DNA of 64,000 nucleotides from Crotophaga sulcirostris (GCA_013397455.1 VYZB01000339.1:566923-630922), one strand, 5' to 3'; positions 1 to 13,210 are shown, counted from the first letter of the stretch. Notes: a model not told the origin generated them from the letters alone. Made by a program: numbers and translations.

Positions 1-1774
1 TTTCCTGATCTCATGCTTGGAAATTAAATGGCTTTTTATAATCTTCTGCGTGAAAATTCCCACAAATTTCAAAACATCCTTTCCTTAAATACTTTGGCTC
101 TAAAGGCCCTGGACTACTGTAAGTCTTGGCCTGGTCAATCAGAAGTTGGCAATGCTCCAAGATCCCTTTAGCAGTTTGGATTGCTTTACACCAAAAGCTC
201 CCTAAGGAGTGATGAAACATTTAGGGGAATCAACAGACCCTAGATAGCCTCAGCATTGGACTTTCAAGGGATTATTACAAAACTTGCAGAACTACAAGAT
301 ATTACTGTGCACCATCTAAGCACGTTTTCCCAGATGCTTCTCAGTCACCAAAATCTGGTCCAACCTAGTGAAGGACTTCTATCTTCAAATGACCAGAAGT
401 CAACTTATTGAGTAGTCTTTCCAAATGTTAAACGTCAGAAGATTACCACATTGTAATAGGATATTTGCTCAAACTTGCAAAAGAAAAATCACCAAAAGAA
501 TTCATGTGGGGAATGAGAAATATTTAGAAATTCATTAGCACCTCAGATAAAAGGCTTAGGTGAGAGAAATTTTGAAATATAGGTGTTGCTGAAATCCTGC
601 AATGGGAGTAGGTTTCTAAGATTTCTCCCTTTGCCTCAGTTTGCATTTCTGCTTTTCATTTTCAGTGCTGCATTTCCCTTCTGCAGCCCTTTGATTGGCT
701 CTGTAGGCAGTGAAGTCCTCAAGGCAGAGTAGCAGTTTCCTTTTATGATATATGTGTACAATGCTTTGCACAATGGGACCTTAATCTCCTAAAAAATCAC
801 ACAAATAGTAAATCTGTCACTTTTCTAAAAATACTTTGTTCATTAAAAATAATAGAAGAAAAAATCATTAGGCATGTCATACATGCTTCATAGCTGATTT
901 GAATTAGTGCTTGAGTCTATTCCTGATATCTACATGAGATGAGAGTTCTATTTTTCCCTTTGGTTCCTTCCCTTATGAAAACAGACATATATTCTGCTTA
1001 TGCGCATTGTTTCCCTCCTAGACCTGCATTCAGTGCTTTATCACATATTCTTTTGTGATTTCATTAATAGCCTGCTGGGGGATCCTTACAAAAACACTAA
1101 GTATGTGTGTGTGTATGTGTGTATGGATAGATGCAGCTGCACATTAAAAAAGGTGGTTCTGGTGAGTGATTTGTTCTGACAGTTGTGCTTTCAAGTTACT
1201 GCGGAAATGAGAAAGATGTAAACTACACTGAATGAATGGGATCCCACTGTAAAACATCTGCAATAGCTGTTAAAGAAAACAGCCGGCAGAACATATCAAA
1301 AGGTCTAATAAGCTAAAAAAAAAAGGGGGAGAGCAAGACTACGCAAAGCAGCAGCAACCCCCAAGGAAGAAGGCTCCCCTGAGAGTCACTTGTAACCTAG
1401 TTTAGACAGGGAAACCTCAATAAATGTTGCTCTACCCATGGGGCTGTATGTTGAAGCCTAGGTCTTGCACTCTTTCCCAGTGAGCTTTCACACTGAAATT
1501 ACATTGATCCCATGATTATCTCCTCCTTTGTGTAAAGTCACGTTCAGAGTCTTGTGTTCCTCTTACATTTTTCAGCCTGAGATTTTCTTCTTGAGGAACA
1601 TTATTAGTGACAGCGGTAACAAGACAAAAGACACTCAAACTCTGAAAGAGTAGAGGATAAAAGGGAAACAGGAGATTAACTCTTACTATAATATACAAAC
1701 ATTTCTGGAGAAAAATCTGGGGACATAAGACAAATAAGAGCTAGAATCTACATAGTTTAAGGTTTCCAAATAGA
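1..1774. other. intergenic, nothing recognised
   Basis: AT-rich DNA apart from the short GT microsatellite at 1101-1124. The two minus-strand frames (11-220, 1516-1698) look like chance. Confidence 0.6.
1101..1124. repeat. (GT)n-type microsatellite
   Basis: A short GTGTGT/ATGTGT simple repeat. Confidence 0.9.
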
Positions 1775-2260
1775 TGAGCATAGAGCACCTCTTAGGGAGT
1801 GGAGAGGTCAAATGGCTGGCAGCTGACACTGCACCCCAGGAAACCCATGACCATTTTAAAAAGCCAACAGGACCCAGGGGGGTGTCTTCCGCCCCACAAG
1901 AGACAGGTATTACAGGAGAGGCACTTGAAGAATGGGGTTCATCAGTCCTCTTGACAGATGACCCCCAAGGTCACTGCTACTGACATGCAGCCACGAGTTT
2001 CCACTGCAGATCAGCTTTGCTCCATTCCTTAGCCAAGCCATTTTGTTTTCTGGAAGAGAGGGACAGGAGCAGGAGCTTTGCAGCCAAAATTGCAGCAAGT
2101 GGTCTTTGGTGAGGCAACACCTCCAATACAGCACAGGGAGCAAAGGCATTTTTGGGGCACTGACATTTAAGTGTAGCAGAGAGACCACAACATCAACAGC
2201 AAGAATAGGTAGATTATTAAAGAAACATTGTCAGATTAAATATCATACTGTCTAACAAAT
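1775..2260. other. unidentified GC-richer block
   Basis: This segment has visibly higher GC than its flanks and short open frames on both strands (1774-1983 plus, 1910-2188 minus, 2043-2255 plus), none resembling a known protein. It may be an eroded transposable element, because an LTR-like block follows 400 bp later. I cannot name it. Confidence 0.3.
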
Positions 2261-2650
2261 TGGTTTGCCTGTGTTATGAAGAGATTATTAAAATTGAAGG
2301 AGTTTAAAGAATCTAATTTACTCTCCCCTGTCTAAGGTGTTTAGTTCCTGCATTACTCCCATCTTGCACTATTAAACTAGACTAGTCCATTTCGTTTCTA
2401 TGGATAGTTTCTGGTTGACTTTATTTTTGGACTTTAATTCTATCTTATTACAAATTGCAATAAATCCTTGGGGCTTCCCAACAGGTCATGACACTCTTGT
2501 GCAGAGCACTATACAGGTGTAATAAACAGCAACCCACAAGCACAGACAGAAACAGGCTTTGAAACAAAGAGGTAAGAAAGAGATTGGAATTGCGACAGGA
2601 CTATGGTGGTAACATATATATTAGATTGTATATAACCATATATAGAGACT

Positions 2651-2748
2651 GACTCTACTTCTGTTGTGGTCTTAAACATCGATTGATTCTACTTGTATTG
2701 TCTTAAACATAATCTGACTTTACTTGTATTGCTGTCTTTAACATCTTC
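2651..2748 (+). repeat. three imperfect ~33-bp tandem repeats in LTR U3
   Basis: Three adjacent copies start at about 2651, 2685 and 2715. Each carries a GAYTYTACTT core followed by a TGT/TATTG step and CTTAAACAT or CTTTAACAT. Such repeats are common as enhancer units in LTR U3 regions. Function here is inferred. Confidence 0.7.
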
Positions 2749-3381
2749 TTGAGTGCTGTGGCTCCTGATGGGCTGATTGTGCCCCTGCAAAGGAGGGGGA
2801 GGAGGTGCAGAAGCAGAAGCTGCCCCACACACACCTGACTGCACTTGCGGACCCAAAGGATTCAGGCAGAGGTTCTTCTGGCAAGGACTCGTTAAACTGC
2901 CAGTGACCCTGGAGCCCCTCAACCCCAATTCCAGAACCTTCCCAAAGAAGCTTCTGCACATGCGCCGAGAACTTTTGCAACAAGACCACCCCTCATGTTA
3001 ATGGAGGAGGCATGGACTTGTCCTATAAACAGAAGCCCATGAAGAAGGCAGGCACATGTGCCCACCACCCCATGGAACCCACCTGAAGACATGCTGCAGA
3101 AGAACTGCAGGACCACGTGCTCCTTAAGACCACGTTTTCCAGAGGCCTACAGAGTGGTGACTATTTTTGTCACTCCCCCGCCCTGACTCCTATTCCTCTC
3201 TCTCTCTCTTCTTTCCTTTCTTCTTTTTTTTTTTCCATGGCACTACTGTGCATCAGATCAGAGTCGTGTTGTTTTGTCCAGCTGCCTTGAGGGTATCAGA
3301 CTGTGATACAAACAGACTGGGATTTGGTTTCTTTGCAACTTTTAAGAAGTTGCAACTCAGATTGCACCCAAGTATTTGATT

Positions 3382-3474
3382 CAATATTTTGGCATTACCC
3401 AAAATATTGATTTGTTATTTTGGACATGTCCAAAACAAATACTGATTTGTTGTTTTGGCTGTACCCAAAATAAA
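3382..3474 (+). repeat. array of three hairpins before LTR poly(A) signal
   Basis: The first is an 11-bp perfect inverted repeat, CAATATTTTGG at 3382-3392 with CCAAAATATTG at 3399-3409. The second is an 18-nt perfect palindrome, TTTTGGACATGTCCAAAA, at 3418-3435. The third has arms TTTTGG at 3453-3458 and CCAAAA at 3465-3470, whose right arm overlaps AATAAA at 3469-3474. All three share the TTTTGG/CCAAAA core, so they probably arose by duplication. Confidence 0.85.
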
Positions 3475-3609
3475 CACTGTTTGAATTTACCCTGGGAGAT
3501 TTGTCAGTCTCCAATTCACCACACAGACATCACAGGACCCTTCCTTCTCTGACTGAGCAGGTCTAGAGGGGGGAGACCTGGGGCAGGAGTGGGCTCTGAC
3601 ACCATATAT

Positions 3610-6339
3610 TTACCTTACATTGTTAATATTGTCTATTTATTAAATATATATTTTTTCTGCAGCACGCCTAGCCTACTATTAGTTATAATCACAGTCCACT
3701 GTTTTCTTCATTCATGTGTCAGTTACAAGACTCTGCCACTACCTAAGTCTTAGAATGTAGGAACAACAAGAAGACTGCCTTTCTCCAGGGGAAGCCACTT
3801 ATGCCAGCTGCTGCTACAAGGTAACTAACATGTTACAGAAATGTTTTACAGCCTGCACTGAATAGAAATATTCCTTTTGCTTCTCTTTTCAAAATAATTT
3901 GAGTCTTATTTTTACAAGACCTAGAGTTGGAGACTTAGTACACAAAAACTCTTCTCCAATGTTGACTCTAATCCTCTCATAATACCTTCTTATCCAATAC
4001 ACAAATATGGCATTCTTCTTTTCATCACTGATGTTTTAAGCATGTGACTCCTATTACACTTCTGAAAACTTTTAATGCTCCAAAATTGACATAAGTGGCC
4101 TCTGATTCAACTGGCCTGTGTGTTGTTAGCTCCCCTCCAGTGGGGACGTACCCTGCTGTCCCTTGGCTTCAGTGGTAGACATGCCCAAGATCTAGATGTT
4201 TGAGGGACCCAGTTACAACCTCGCCACTGTACTGGGTGAAGAAAGCTTTGCTTTTGTACCTCAAATCACATTTGGATCAACTCAGGTTAAAACAGATAAA
4301 GATAAAGGAAACAAGAATTTTCATACAATTTACAGGAAAGACTAATAAATGTTTATAAAAGGCACAGAAGAGGTAATGAAAAAATTGCACTGAATCTACT
4401 TACTTTGAGTAGGTAAAAAAGACTTCTTTCCTTCAGCCAGCTGATGGTGTTTCTCTTCTGAAACGATAGTAACTACATTTTCTGCTGCTGCAGTGTCTCT
4501 TCTCCTATTATCACATTTGTTACCAGTTTCCCCTTTTGAAACTTCTGGGAAGGGTTGGACTAGTTCATTTTTTTATCCTAAAATACTTTTCTCTTCTTTT
4601 GAACTAAAAAAAAAAAAAGAAATTTTGGCCATCCTTTTAATTGAAAGGTTTTCTTTTACTTATGAATGTGAAAGTCTCAGTTGTACTTGGAGTCATTTTC
4701 CATATCTAATTTGTTAATAAATGATCACTGTGTTTCAGTAAGATGTAAAAGTTTCCTGTGAGCTTTTGATGACTGTTTGGCATTCTTCAGTGTAGGAAGC
4801 ATCTTTACTGAAGTTTAGATCAACTTATAGATCATAATAATATAGCGTAAAAACAATTAAAAAATGCTAGCATGCCACTTACTACTGAATCTTGATTGAA
4901 GCCAGACATAACAGTGGTGACATTTTGGGACTATTGATCCCCAACTTCTACCTCCAAGGCACATCCCAAAATCATCTTTTTATACTACCAAGAATATTAA
5001 GGAATCTGTTTAGAAAGATCAAGCCAGAGGTGTGAGCGGCAGGTAAGATAAAGAGAACAGTCCTGAAACAATGTAGGTATCATAAATGATAGTACTGCTT
5101 TTACAACATTATATTTAAAGTAACTCAAGAATAATTTTAGTAATATATGGAAAGGGTTTAAGGTTTTATGGAAAACTGCACAAACCTGAACAAATAGGTT
5201 TCACAAACTCTGACAGTGTTTCATATGTGTGTAATCCAGAGCAGCAACAAGTTTGCATGGAGATCACCACAGTAAAATTAACAAATTGCCATCTCTGAGG
5301 TTATCGTATTAATGTGGTTCACAACTTCTATCTTCTTAACGTCAGTAGATTATGCCTTAGTAACCTGAAAATATTGACAAGGGTTTGCATCTTCTCTCCT
5401 TCCCCTCCATACAATTAAGACTAAGTTAGGAAACACAAGTTTAACTATTCTACTGCATGAAAGAATAAGCCAAGAAACAATTTAATGGAAATAAGACCTC
5501 CAGGCATAGCTTCAAAGAACAAAAAGCAACTGAATACCATCACAAACCGCCTGTTCTCCTAAGGCACTCACTAATTTCTGTCTCTCCATACTTCAACTGT
5601 CAATGTTAACTGAAGGAGTTTCTCACTGGTGCTTCTCTGTTCCTCCATCTTCACAAACTGGTTAGCTTGACAGGGAATGGAGGAAGAGTTAACTAGTTTC
5701 CATTCACCAAAGGCTAGAAGGAAGGCGGATGTTTCAGAAAATGTACTTTAGCTGGGTGCCTGTGCTAATACTGTAAAAACTACTCATGGTACTAAAGCAA
5801 TAACTAAAGTAGCAAACAAGGCTGCACGTTCTACTGATATTGGATGCTGGGAAACACTGGAAAATGCTAGGTACTAATAAAATATTTAGTTAGGAGTAAA
5901 TACATTGCTTATTCTCTTAGGCCAGTAGTGATATATATGATTAGAGCTGATTTGCTTGGCTAGGTCCACAAAGCCTGGCGTAAAGTAAAAGTAATGATGT
6001 TACAGTTGTTCTCACAAGTAGGTGCTTAATAAACTATATTATGTAGGTAGTTTCAATCTATACTCAAGAGAAAGTTTCAAACATAAAATAGTTGTTGTCA
6101 TCTACCAGTGTTTCAACTGCTAGTAAAATTCACAGCATCAACTCTGACTGCAGTTGTACCAATGACCTATTACAGTTTGTCAAAGTATTAGGCTGGTAGC
6201 AAAGAAATCCTGGATGGCAGACCTGAAGTATCTAACATTGAAGACACTTCATATTGAAGGGTATTCAAATGTTTTGGGTTTTTTTTTTCCTGCTTCACCT
6301 CCATATGTTAGAGGAATGAATAAAACTCAGCAGTTGACT
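3610..6339. other. intergenic, nothing recognised
   Basis: AT-rich sequence between the two LTR-like blocks, with an A-run at 4606-4618. I see no gene, repeat family or structured motif I can support. Confidence 0.6.
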
Positions 6340-7030
6340 TTATGTGGTGGACTAACCTTGGCTAAGGACCAAGTGCCCACTCAGCCACTAACTCACTCCC
6401 CACCTCAGAGGTACAGGGTGAGAAACTCAGGGGTCAGGACAGGGAGATTGCTTAGCAGAAACCGACAAGGACAAATACTAAGACATTAAAGCAACATCTT
6501 TCCTCCCCGTTCCTCAGGCTCAGCTTCCCCTCTCCACTCCTAGCCCTTTTCCACAAGCAGTGCAGGGGGATGGGAAATGTGGGTTGTGCTCAGCCCAGAG
6601 GTCAGTCCTCTCTGCCACTCCTTCCTCCTCATGCTTTTCCCTACTCCAGCATGGGCTTTCCATGGACCACGGCTTCCTTCAGGAAACATCCACCTGCTCC
6701 TGCTTGAGGTCCTCCATGGGCTTCAGGGAACAGCTGCAAGGGAATTTCTGTTCCACCACCTAAAGCATTTCCTCTTGTTCCTTCTTCCCTGGCATTGGTG
6801 TCTGCAGGGATGGTTCTCTCCCTTTTTTCCTCTCCTCCTCAAACTCTCCAGCAATTTTTGCCCTTTCTTAACTGTTTTCTGGGAGGCACCACCACCTTGG
6901 CTGAGGGACTCCCAGCTGTGCTCTGCAGTGGGTTGATTGGAGCCTTCCGGAACTAGCTGTGTCCAGCATGGGGCAGTCTCAGCCTCTCCTCACAGAGGTC
7001 ACCCCGCTACCAGCACCTTGCCACAGGTAC
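6340..7030. mobile_element. ERV/LTR-like avian repeat block
   Basis: The block opens TGTGGTGGACTAACCTTGGC and continues with CAGCCACTAACTCACTCCCC and GTGAGAAACTCAGGGGTCAG. This resembles a widespread bird LTR family that starts TGTGGTGGTTTAACCC. It later contains CTCCATGGGCTTCAGGGAAC and TTGGTGTCTGCAGGGATGGT, which I associate with bird LTR-element DNA. The GC content and pyrimidine-rich strand bias differ sharply from the flanks. A 119-codon plus-strand open frame (6577-6936) inside has no recognisable protein similarity. The assignment is from recalled repeat patterns, not from a database match. Confidence 0.45.
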
Positions 7031-7751
7031 TGAATGCACTGTTGTATTGAAGTTTCTATAGAAAGCATATCTGGGATCTCCAGTCTCTCCAACAATCACT
7101 GAAATCAAAACTATTACCAGTAGCATTTTTTTGCCAAAAATCACAATTATCTTCTAGATATTCATCATCTAAATATTTCATGCAAGTCTTCCAAGATGAA
7201 TACAAACTTGGTTGAAGAGATCACACCAGATCCTCTGGTTGTTACCACCTCTTTTTCACCATAACCAGTATTTCTCTTTCCACAGCTACCACTGCAGCAT
7301 TCCAGTTTAGTTCATTTTCTCTCTTTCTCAATAGTCTAAGGAAAACAAATTATCCCACCCTAGTTCAAGATATGTAGATGGAACAGCATCATTTCCCCAG
7401 CCACACCTCTCCAAATCTGCAAAGGATGAGACAGTAATTACTTGAATAACTGTGGAAATAAAACCCATCCTCAAAAGTTCTCCTCCTGAAGGTGTCACTT
7501 AAAGTAAATACCCCATGTTGATCTATAATGTAATACAAGACAGTCTTCTACTGCCCTTAGCATCTTTTTTATTGCTTGTTCTATATTAGGATTCACTTCT
7601 CCAAATGCTGAGCGCAGGATTTGGCAGCTATTGGGAAGTCACTGGAAGAGCTGCATTTTTATCAAGTCTGTTCTAGACATAATTCTTGCACTCATGCAAC
7701 CAAGGCAATGAAAGGTTTTATTTCATTAATTTTGGTATATCATCATCATTA

Positions 7752-7848
7752 CTGGCTCACTACTCTTTAATATCTTTGTCAATGGCCTGGATGCAGGACT
7801 CAAAGATTTACTAACCCAGTTTGCCAATGACACAAATACTCTTGAGCA
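7752..7848 (+). mobile_element. CR1 LINE, reverse-transcriptase fragment (degraded)
   Basis: This ~95-bp segment reads like CTCTTTAATATCTTTGTCAA followed by TGGCCTGGATGCAGGACTC. It is the nucleotide signature of the LFNIFxNDLDAG block, followed by a decayed QFANDT (normally FADDT) block. It is a small orphan piece of an old CR1 on the plus strand, with no recognisable remainder in the flanks. Confidence 0.7.
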
Positions 7849-10564
7849 TTAATGCTAACTATTCAACAAAAATTCGAACCCAACTCCTTCCTTCCACTTG
7901 CACAGACAATTCACTATCTAGTAATGACTTCAATCAGCTTTAGATCACACATCCACAAGGATTTGGGAGACACAGCTGATGGAGCTCACCATTCATCTTT
8001 TCTTCATCAGCACAAAGAGCATTTGCATTGCTTTTGTTAAATATCACAGGTCACACAGGGAGGATGGAGACATTATTAAAGTAGAGGAGAGAAGAAAAAG
8101 AAGGGAGGAAAGAAGTAAGCAGAACTGCTAATGTCTTTTTAAATGTAGATAAAGATGCAAGGCTGAATACTACTGATCTTAATCTTAGAATCCAGACTAC
8201 ATAGATACAAACTAAGACATCGTGGCTGAATAGTTGATAATTACCAACAAGCAAGTACATCAGAAGATTTCATTCCAGCCTGTTGTCACTGTTGCAGTGA
8301 TGCATATGGGAAAAAGAAGAAAGCATTAGCTAATTGCTGACCTCAGTCCTCATTCAGTTACAGTGAGTTACCTATCAAATGTTTTTTTCTTTTGAAAATG
8401 CAGATCGGTCAAAGCAAAATTTCGAGGGGAGGGGGGGAAATTGATATCTATAGATTCAAATAATATAAAATAATAATACTTTTTTATTATTTCTCTTTTC
8501 TATTTGTAATTAATGTACTAATACATTCAGGTTTTACATTCAAGTTGAAATAGTTCCAGTTCATCAAATGAAATGTTTTCACTGACTTATTTGTCAAATC
8601 CACTTCAGGAACAAGTCACTTATTTTCCACACAGAATGGATACTTTACTAAATAAAAATAATCTTTATTGAAGAAATGGGGAGAATTGTATCTTAAGCAT
8701 TTTTAGTAAGTATCCTGTGTTTTTCTCTTACTTTTCTAATTCTAAATGTTCTTGCTAGAGTAAAATGCAGGTAAGTCTTGACTGGTTTTGCATTTCTCCA
8801 TCTCGATGGTTGTCAGAGCCTCTTCGTTTATTTCTGTCAGTATTCTCGTTTTGTGATGCAGGAAGGGAAGGCAGGACAAAATGTATAACAGCATTCTCTT
8901 TGGGGTGCTGTTCTCCTAATGAACACAAATTGTTCTCATTTATCATCTTGTGATATAATCACATAAAAGCCTCTCCTGTCCTCATCCCTATAAGGTAACT
9001 GTTTTGCTGTATCGGATTATGATGACAAATGACAAAATCTTTTGCATTACTTCAACCATTACAAAATTCTGAAGTGATTGTCACTATATAATGCCACAAA
9101 GGCTTTCTTATAGAGGTAGCCCATGCAGAAAGCTGCAGTTAGAAGTATTCACTATACCAATAACTTCTCTATGTAATGTTAACTCTTTGGCAGTGGGGGG
9201 GAAACCACCAGAAAAACTGTTATGTTTGAGACAACCCAAAACACCACAGGGAGTGAATTGTGGTTACACGTTACATCCAAATGGGAAATAAATCCAGGGG
9301 TTCCACTTTTGGGATTTTTAATTAAATAAATAAACCAAACCCAGTTGAACTTTTCAATATATCTGTGCTCACCAGCTACAAGAAATGTGGATTTAACTGC
9401 TGGATTCATTTGCTTTCTGTCTTTTGAAGGCTGATAAATCCATTCCACTCACTTAGGGCTGCTGAAACCTGCAGAGCTCCAGTAAGAGCTGATGGAAGAA
9501 AAGGGTGCTCAGCAATGCAGAGGTGTGTTTACCAATTCTCAGGAACAGACTGTGTTGCTATTTCGAGCAGAAGAGACAGAAACCCTCCCCAGGGTTCCAG
9601 GAGTAAACTTTACCATTTCATGCTTCCACAAAGTATCCTAGCAATTTAGAATTTGTCATGGATTATTTGTGAATATCTGAGTACATAAATAATACACATA
9701 GTGAACTTAGAACGTTTAGTCTGTTGAGCACAAGATTTGCCACATAAATTAACTACCCTTTGGAGAAAATCAAGTACAGTCATTTGCATAAACTAATAAG
9801 CATCTTCACAAGTCCTCAGGTCAACAAGAAACCCCAAAGAAGTTAAGGACTGATTTTCTTCTGTCTTCCCCAATTTTTTAGAGGCGATTTCCATCAAGTT
9901 CCGTGTACTCTTGAAGCTTACACATCAGTGAAAGGAGATGAGTTAGCTTTCTGATATCATTGTTTTCTTCATTTATACCCTCCTTTCTGTCAATTATAAA
10001 CTACCCAAATGACTAAGAGATTTTACTGTTTTCTTTGTTAAAACAAATAATTATACATCTAAAATATACTTAATCTAAATCACATTGGAACACATAGCTC
10101 CCATTTAAATATATTGTAAAAAATATATATTTTTAGTCTGCATTTAACTAAAGAATTTTGCAGGCCTAATCAGCCTTGAATATACATTTGTTTCAGTTTT
10201 TCAGAAGATTAATGTAAAATGGTAACATAATGCTCTTCTCTAATTATGACAATGGCCTGAAGTCAGCCAATGGCTCTAGTGGGTTTAGTCAATCTAATGA
10301 TGAGAGTCTCATAGGAAGTCGCATACTATTCTGATATTTAGTGGTTTAAATACCATGGTAAACAGCACATTTATGACACTAACAGACATTAAGAAATAGG
10401 AACAGGAGTAACATAGTTTTTGTCTGACGTTGAACTGCTGCTACCAATTTGAAAGTTTCATCTCTACATCCCCCAAGTCCTTCAGTTCATTAATTTGTAT
10501 TGATAACAGGTAACTACTCTGTGGACACCACAGAGGAAAATCACAGGCACTTAAACATGAGGTT
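7849..10564. other. intergenic, nothing recognised
   Basis: AT-rich sequence with short chance frames. Single octamer motifs lie at 8021-8028 and 9782-9789, with no other clustering. Confidence 0.6.
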
Positions 10565-10925
10565 CAAGAAGACTCTGAGAAGTCATCCATTCTACCCTCT
10601 GCCCCAGTCCAAATCATCTAAGGTCTTGGCAACCTGTTGTCTAAACTGATCTTTAAAACCCCCCAAAAAGGAGATTTTTCCAGTTCTGCTAAGCATTTTG
10701 TTGTTAAGCTTAAATACACTTAATAAATGTAAGTCTTATCAATGCTTAAACTGAATCACCTTGGCTGTAGTTGAAATTCAGTACCAGAAAATGCTGCTTC
10801 TCTTAGGATAGATTCATTATATACTTGAAGATTTTTATGATCTCCATTCAAGTCTTCTCCATAAATTAAGCAAGTTTATTCAGTCTTTCCACAGAAGTCA
10901 CATTTTCTAGATCTCCAGTTTCTGT
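10565..10925 (-). mobile_element. ancient CR1/L3-type LINE 3' fragment
   Basis: The plus strand shows the order of blocks typical of old CR1/L3 3' ends in reverse. These are a GTCATCCATTCTACCCTCTG block, AACCTGTTGTCTAAACTGAT, a CTTAAAACC-like run followed by GGAGATTTTTCCA, CACCTTGGCTGTAGTTGAAA, ACTTGAAGATTTTTATGATC, and CACATTTTCTAGATCTCC. It is heavily diverged and contains indels. The assignment rests on the block order, not on base identity. Confidence 0.6.
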
Positions 10926-13210
10926 CCTCAGGCTCTTTCCTCCCAGTCAATGGAAATCCATGGAAACAGAATAGCAACATGTGACAAATTGTTTACAAAT
11001 AGTTGTCATTTCACAAAAACGCATCAAAAATCACGGTGGAAATAATATATGGTCCAGCTGATTTTTGCCCAAAACACAGATACAAGAGCCTGTATAGAGG
11101 AGTATGCAAGGCACACCATCAACATTACTTTAATTTTTTTTGACAAATTTACTTTGATGATGTATATTTAATAAGCTACTAGGAAGAAAAGCAGAGTTGA
11201 GATCCAGGATACATGTTTTTGGATTATTTTGAATTTCAGGGAATTCACATTTTGACACCTCCAGCTGTTGGATTTTCCACACTGTCAGGGATCCTAGACT
11301 ATCTCAGTACTGTACAGGACTCTCAGTGGGTATGAAGGAGTGGAAACAGACATAAATGGAATTTGTAATTTGTAGGATGACTGGAAATTATCCCTTTAAA
11401 TTTTCAGAACACCAGAGTACCTGTGGTGACATTGTCATGCTATCCTCTTGAATCAGTGCACTTATGAAAGAAAAATAAATTGTTTTGGTTGTTACTCAAG
11501 GTAATATTTGGAATGTTTGGAATCAAAGGCATTTGGAATTCATGCATACATTAACCATTTTTATTTTGCTACTTGAGTTATGAGGTACACTTATCTATGG
11601 ATAAATTACCCTTTATCTTTGTTAGAATGCTCTGTATAACAAATTTTGCCAAAACTAATATTTTTTTCTTAAAATATATCTACTTTTTCAACATCAGACT
11701 TAGTGGCTGTCATCCTTTTTTTCTGGTAAGTGATTACCTGACCTTTTACTTTTATCGTAAGTAGTTTTTATGGTTAGTTTTATGATTACAATGTATTCTT
11801 ATCCTAACATTCAATCAAATCATTGTCATTTTGTAGTGCAAGTACCCTAAATAGACCTTAACTCTTGGCTAACAAAATATGTCTTCCATCTCTCTATGGC
11901 CTGTGCAAAACATCCCACTTATTTCCCTGGTTCTGACCATCTTCCTTCTTGCTACTGGGGGAAGGCTGAGGGATGGAGCCCTGTGGTCTGTTCTTGCCAG
12001 ATCAGACTTTTTGAGCTGGAACTACCCTGGGATTTGCAGTGATGATCATTGTACAAGATCTAACACTAGTTCAGCCCTGGTCTATTCTTTCAGTGTCGAT
12101 TGGTATTCAGTCACTAGCCACATCTGATGCAAAGTGTAGTACCATTGTTTTATAGAAAAGCCTTTTTTTAAAACCTGATACTGCTAGTTCATTCTCCTTG
12201 GTCCCCTGGGAGATACTGGCAAGCGAATACTTACGTCTGCTCAGGTCGGGTGCTCTTGTTCTTTACAGCTTTAATCCCTTTTGTCTATTTAGCTCTTTGA
12301 AGAAGGTCAAAAAAAACTGTATTGACCCCAGGTATGCAAAATTTCAAGATCTTATTAGCTGCATTGTTTCAGCACTTGGAGATTTTCATTAATTACCCTT
12401 CTGTGCCTCTACTGCCAGCAAGAAGTGTCCTTTGGGTTGCCCACAGCTTCAGTAGCTGACAGATAATCAAAGATATGCTTTTAAAGCTAATACCATAGTG
12501 TAATCCCAAATTCCATACCACAAGTCATGGCTCAATACAGTAGTTTTCAAATATTCCACTGCTCCAATGTACTGGGAACAACAACATTTTCATTTTCAGA
12601 AAAAAACCCACTTCCTATGACAACTGATTTATGTTTCTATTTTATATTTTTATTTGCGTGTTTCCTCATCAGTGCCTGATTTTCAGCTACTCTTCTCAGA
12701 ACCTTTGAAAGTCAGTTCCTGTTTCTTCTACTAGAACATTTGTACCTAAATCTGTTTTCTAAGATGAAATAGTTAGGTGAGATGGAAGGTCGGTTCAGGA
12801 AATTCAGAATATCCTCACTGGGCAATGGGAAGAGCGGATGCTGTATGACTACCCACAACACTTCACCAACCAGGAGTAAAATTACCAATTAAATAACCAC
12901 ATGGCAGTGAAGAACAGAATGAAATGTCTACAAACTTGGTAGCCAAAGATTTTGGTGGCCACTCTCTCTAAAAAGAGTTTCTCTGATATTGCTTGTGTGA
13001 TCACCTGAAATATTCAGCATACATCATGCATTGCACAATGTTGTATTTGATCAAGATGAAAATGAATACTGAATCTTCCAGGGGTTGTGCCCCAAGTATC
13101 ATATTCAAGTCAACAATTTTTATTATTTTTCAAAAGTTTTAAAGCATCAGCTCTTTTTTATGCACAAGTATGGATGGAAAAAATATATACATATACATAT
13201 ACATAGGTAG
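10926..13210. other. intergenic, nothing recognised
   Basis: AT-rich sequence leading to the CR1 5' portion. Short plus-strand frames at 11573-12392 are rich in Phe/Ser/Leu and look like chance. Confidence 0.6.
13173..13206. repeat. AT/CA-rich simple repeat (ATACATAT units)
   Basis: Repeats of the ATACATAT unit lie immediately left of the CR1 5' portion. Confidence 0.8.

Larger units (their letters stand above)
2641..3601 (+). mobile_element. probable solo LTR of an endogenous retrovirus-like element
   Basis: This ~960-bp block has the layout of an LTR. A tandem-repeated segment at 2651-2748 resembles U3 repeats. It is followed by a GC-richer stretch, a TATAAA at 3024-3029, a pyrimidine tract at 3197-3237, and a poly(A) signal AATAAA at 3469-3474. 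A short U5-like end contains GGGAGACCTGGGGCAGG and finishes CTGACA. The 8-bp sequence CCATATAT occurs immediately before (2636-2643) and after (3602-3609), compatible with a target-site duplication. The left end does not begin with a clean TG. No gag, pol or env sequence is adjacent, so it is a solo LTR or its remnant. The family is not identified; ends could differ by tens of bases. Confidence 0.5.

Noticed and set aside
6577..6936. 119-codon plus-strand ORF as a gene
   Set aside because: It lies wholly in an LTR-like, pyrimidine-biased repeat block and has no protein similarity I recognise.
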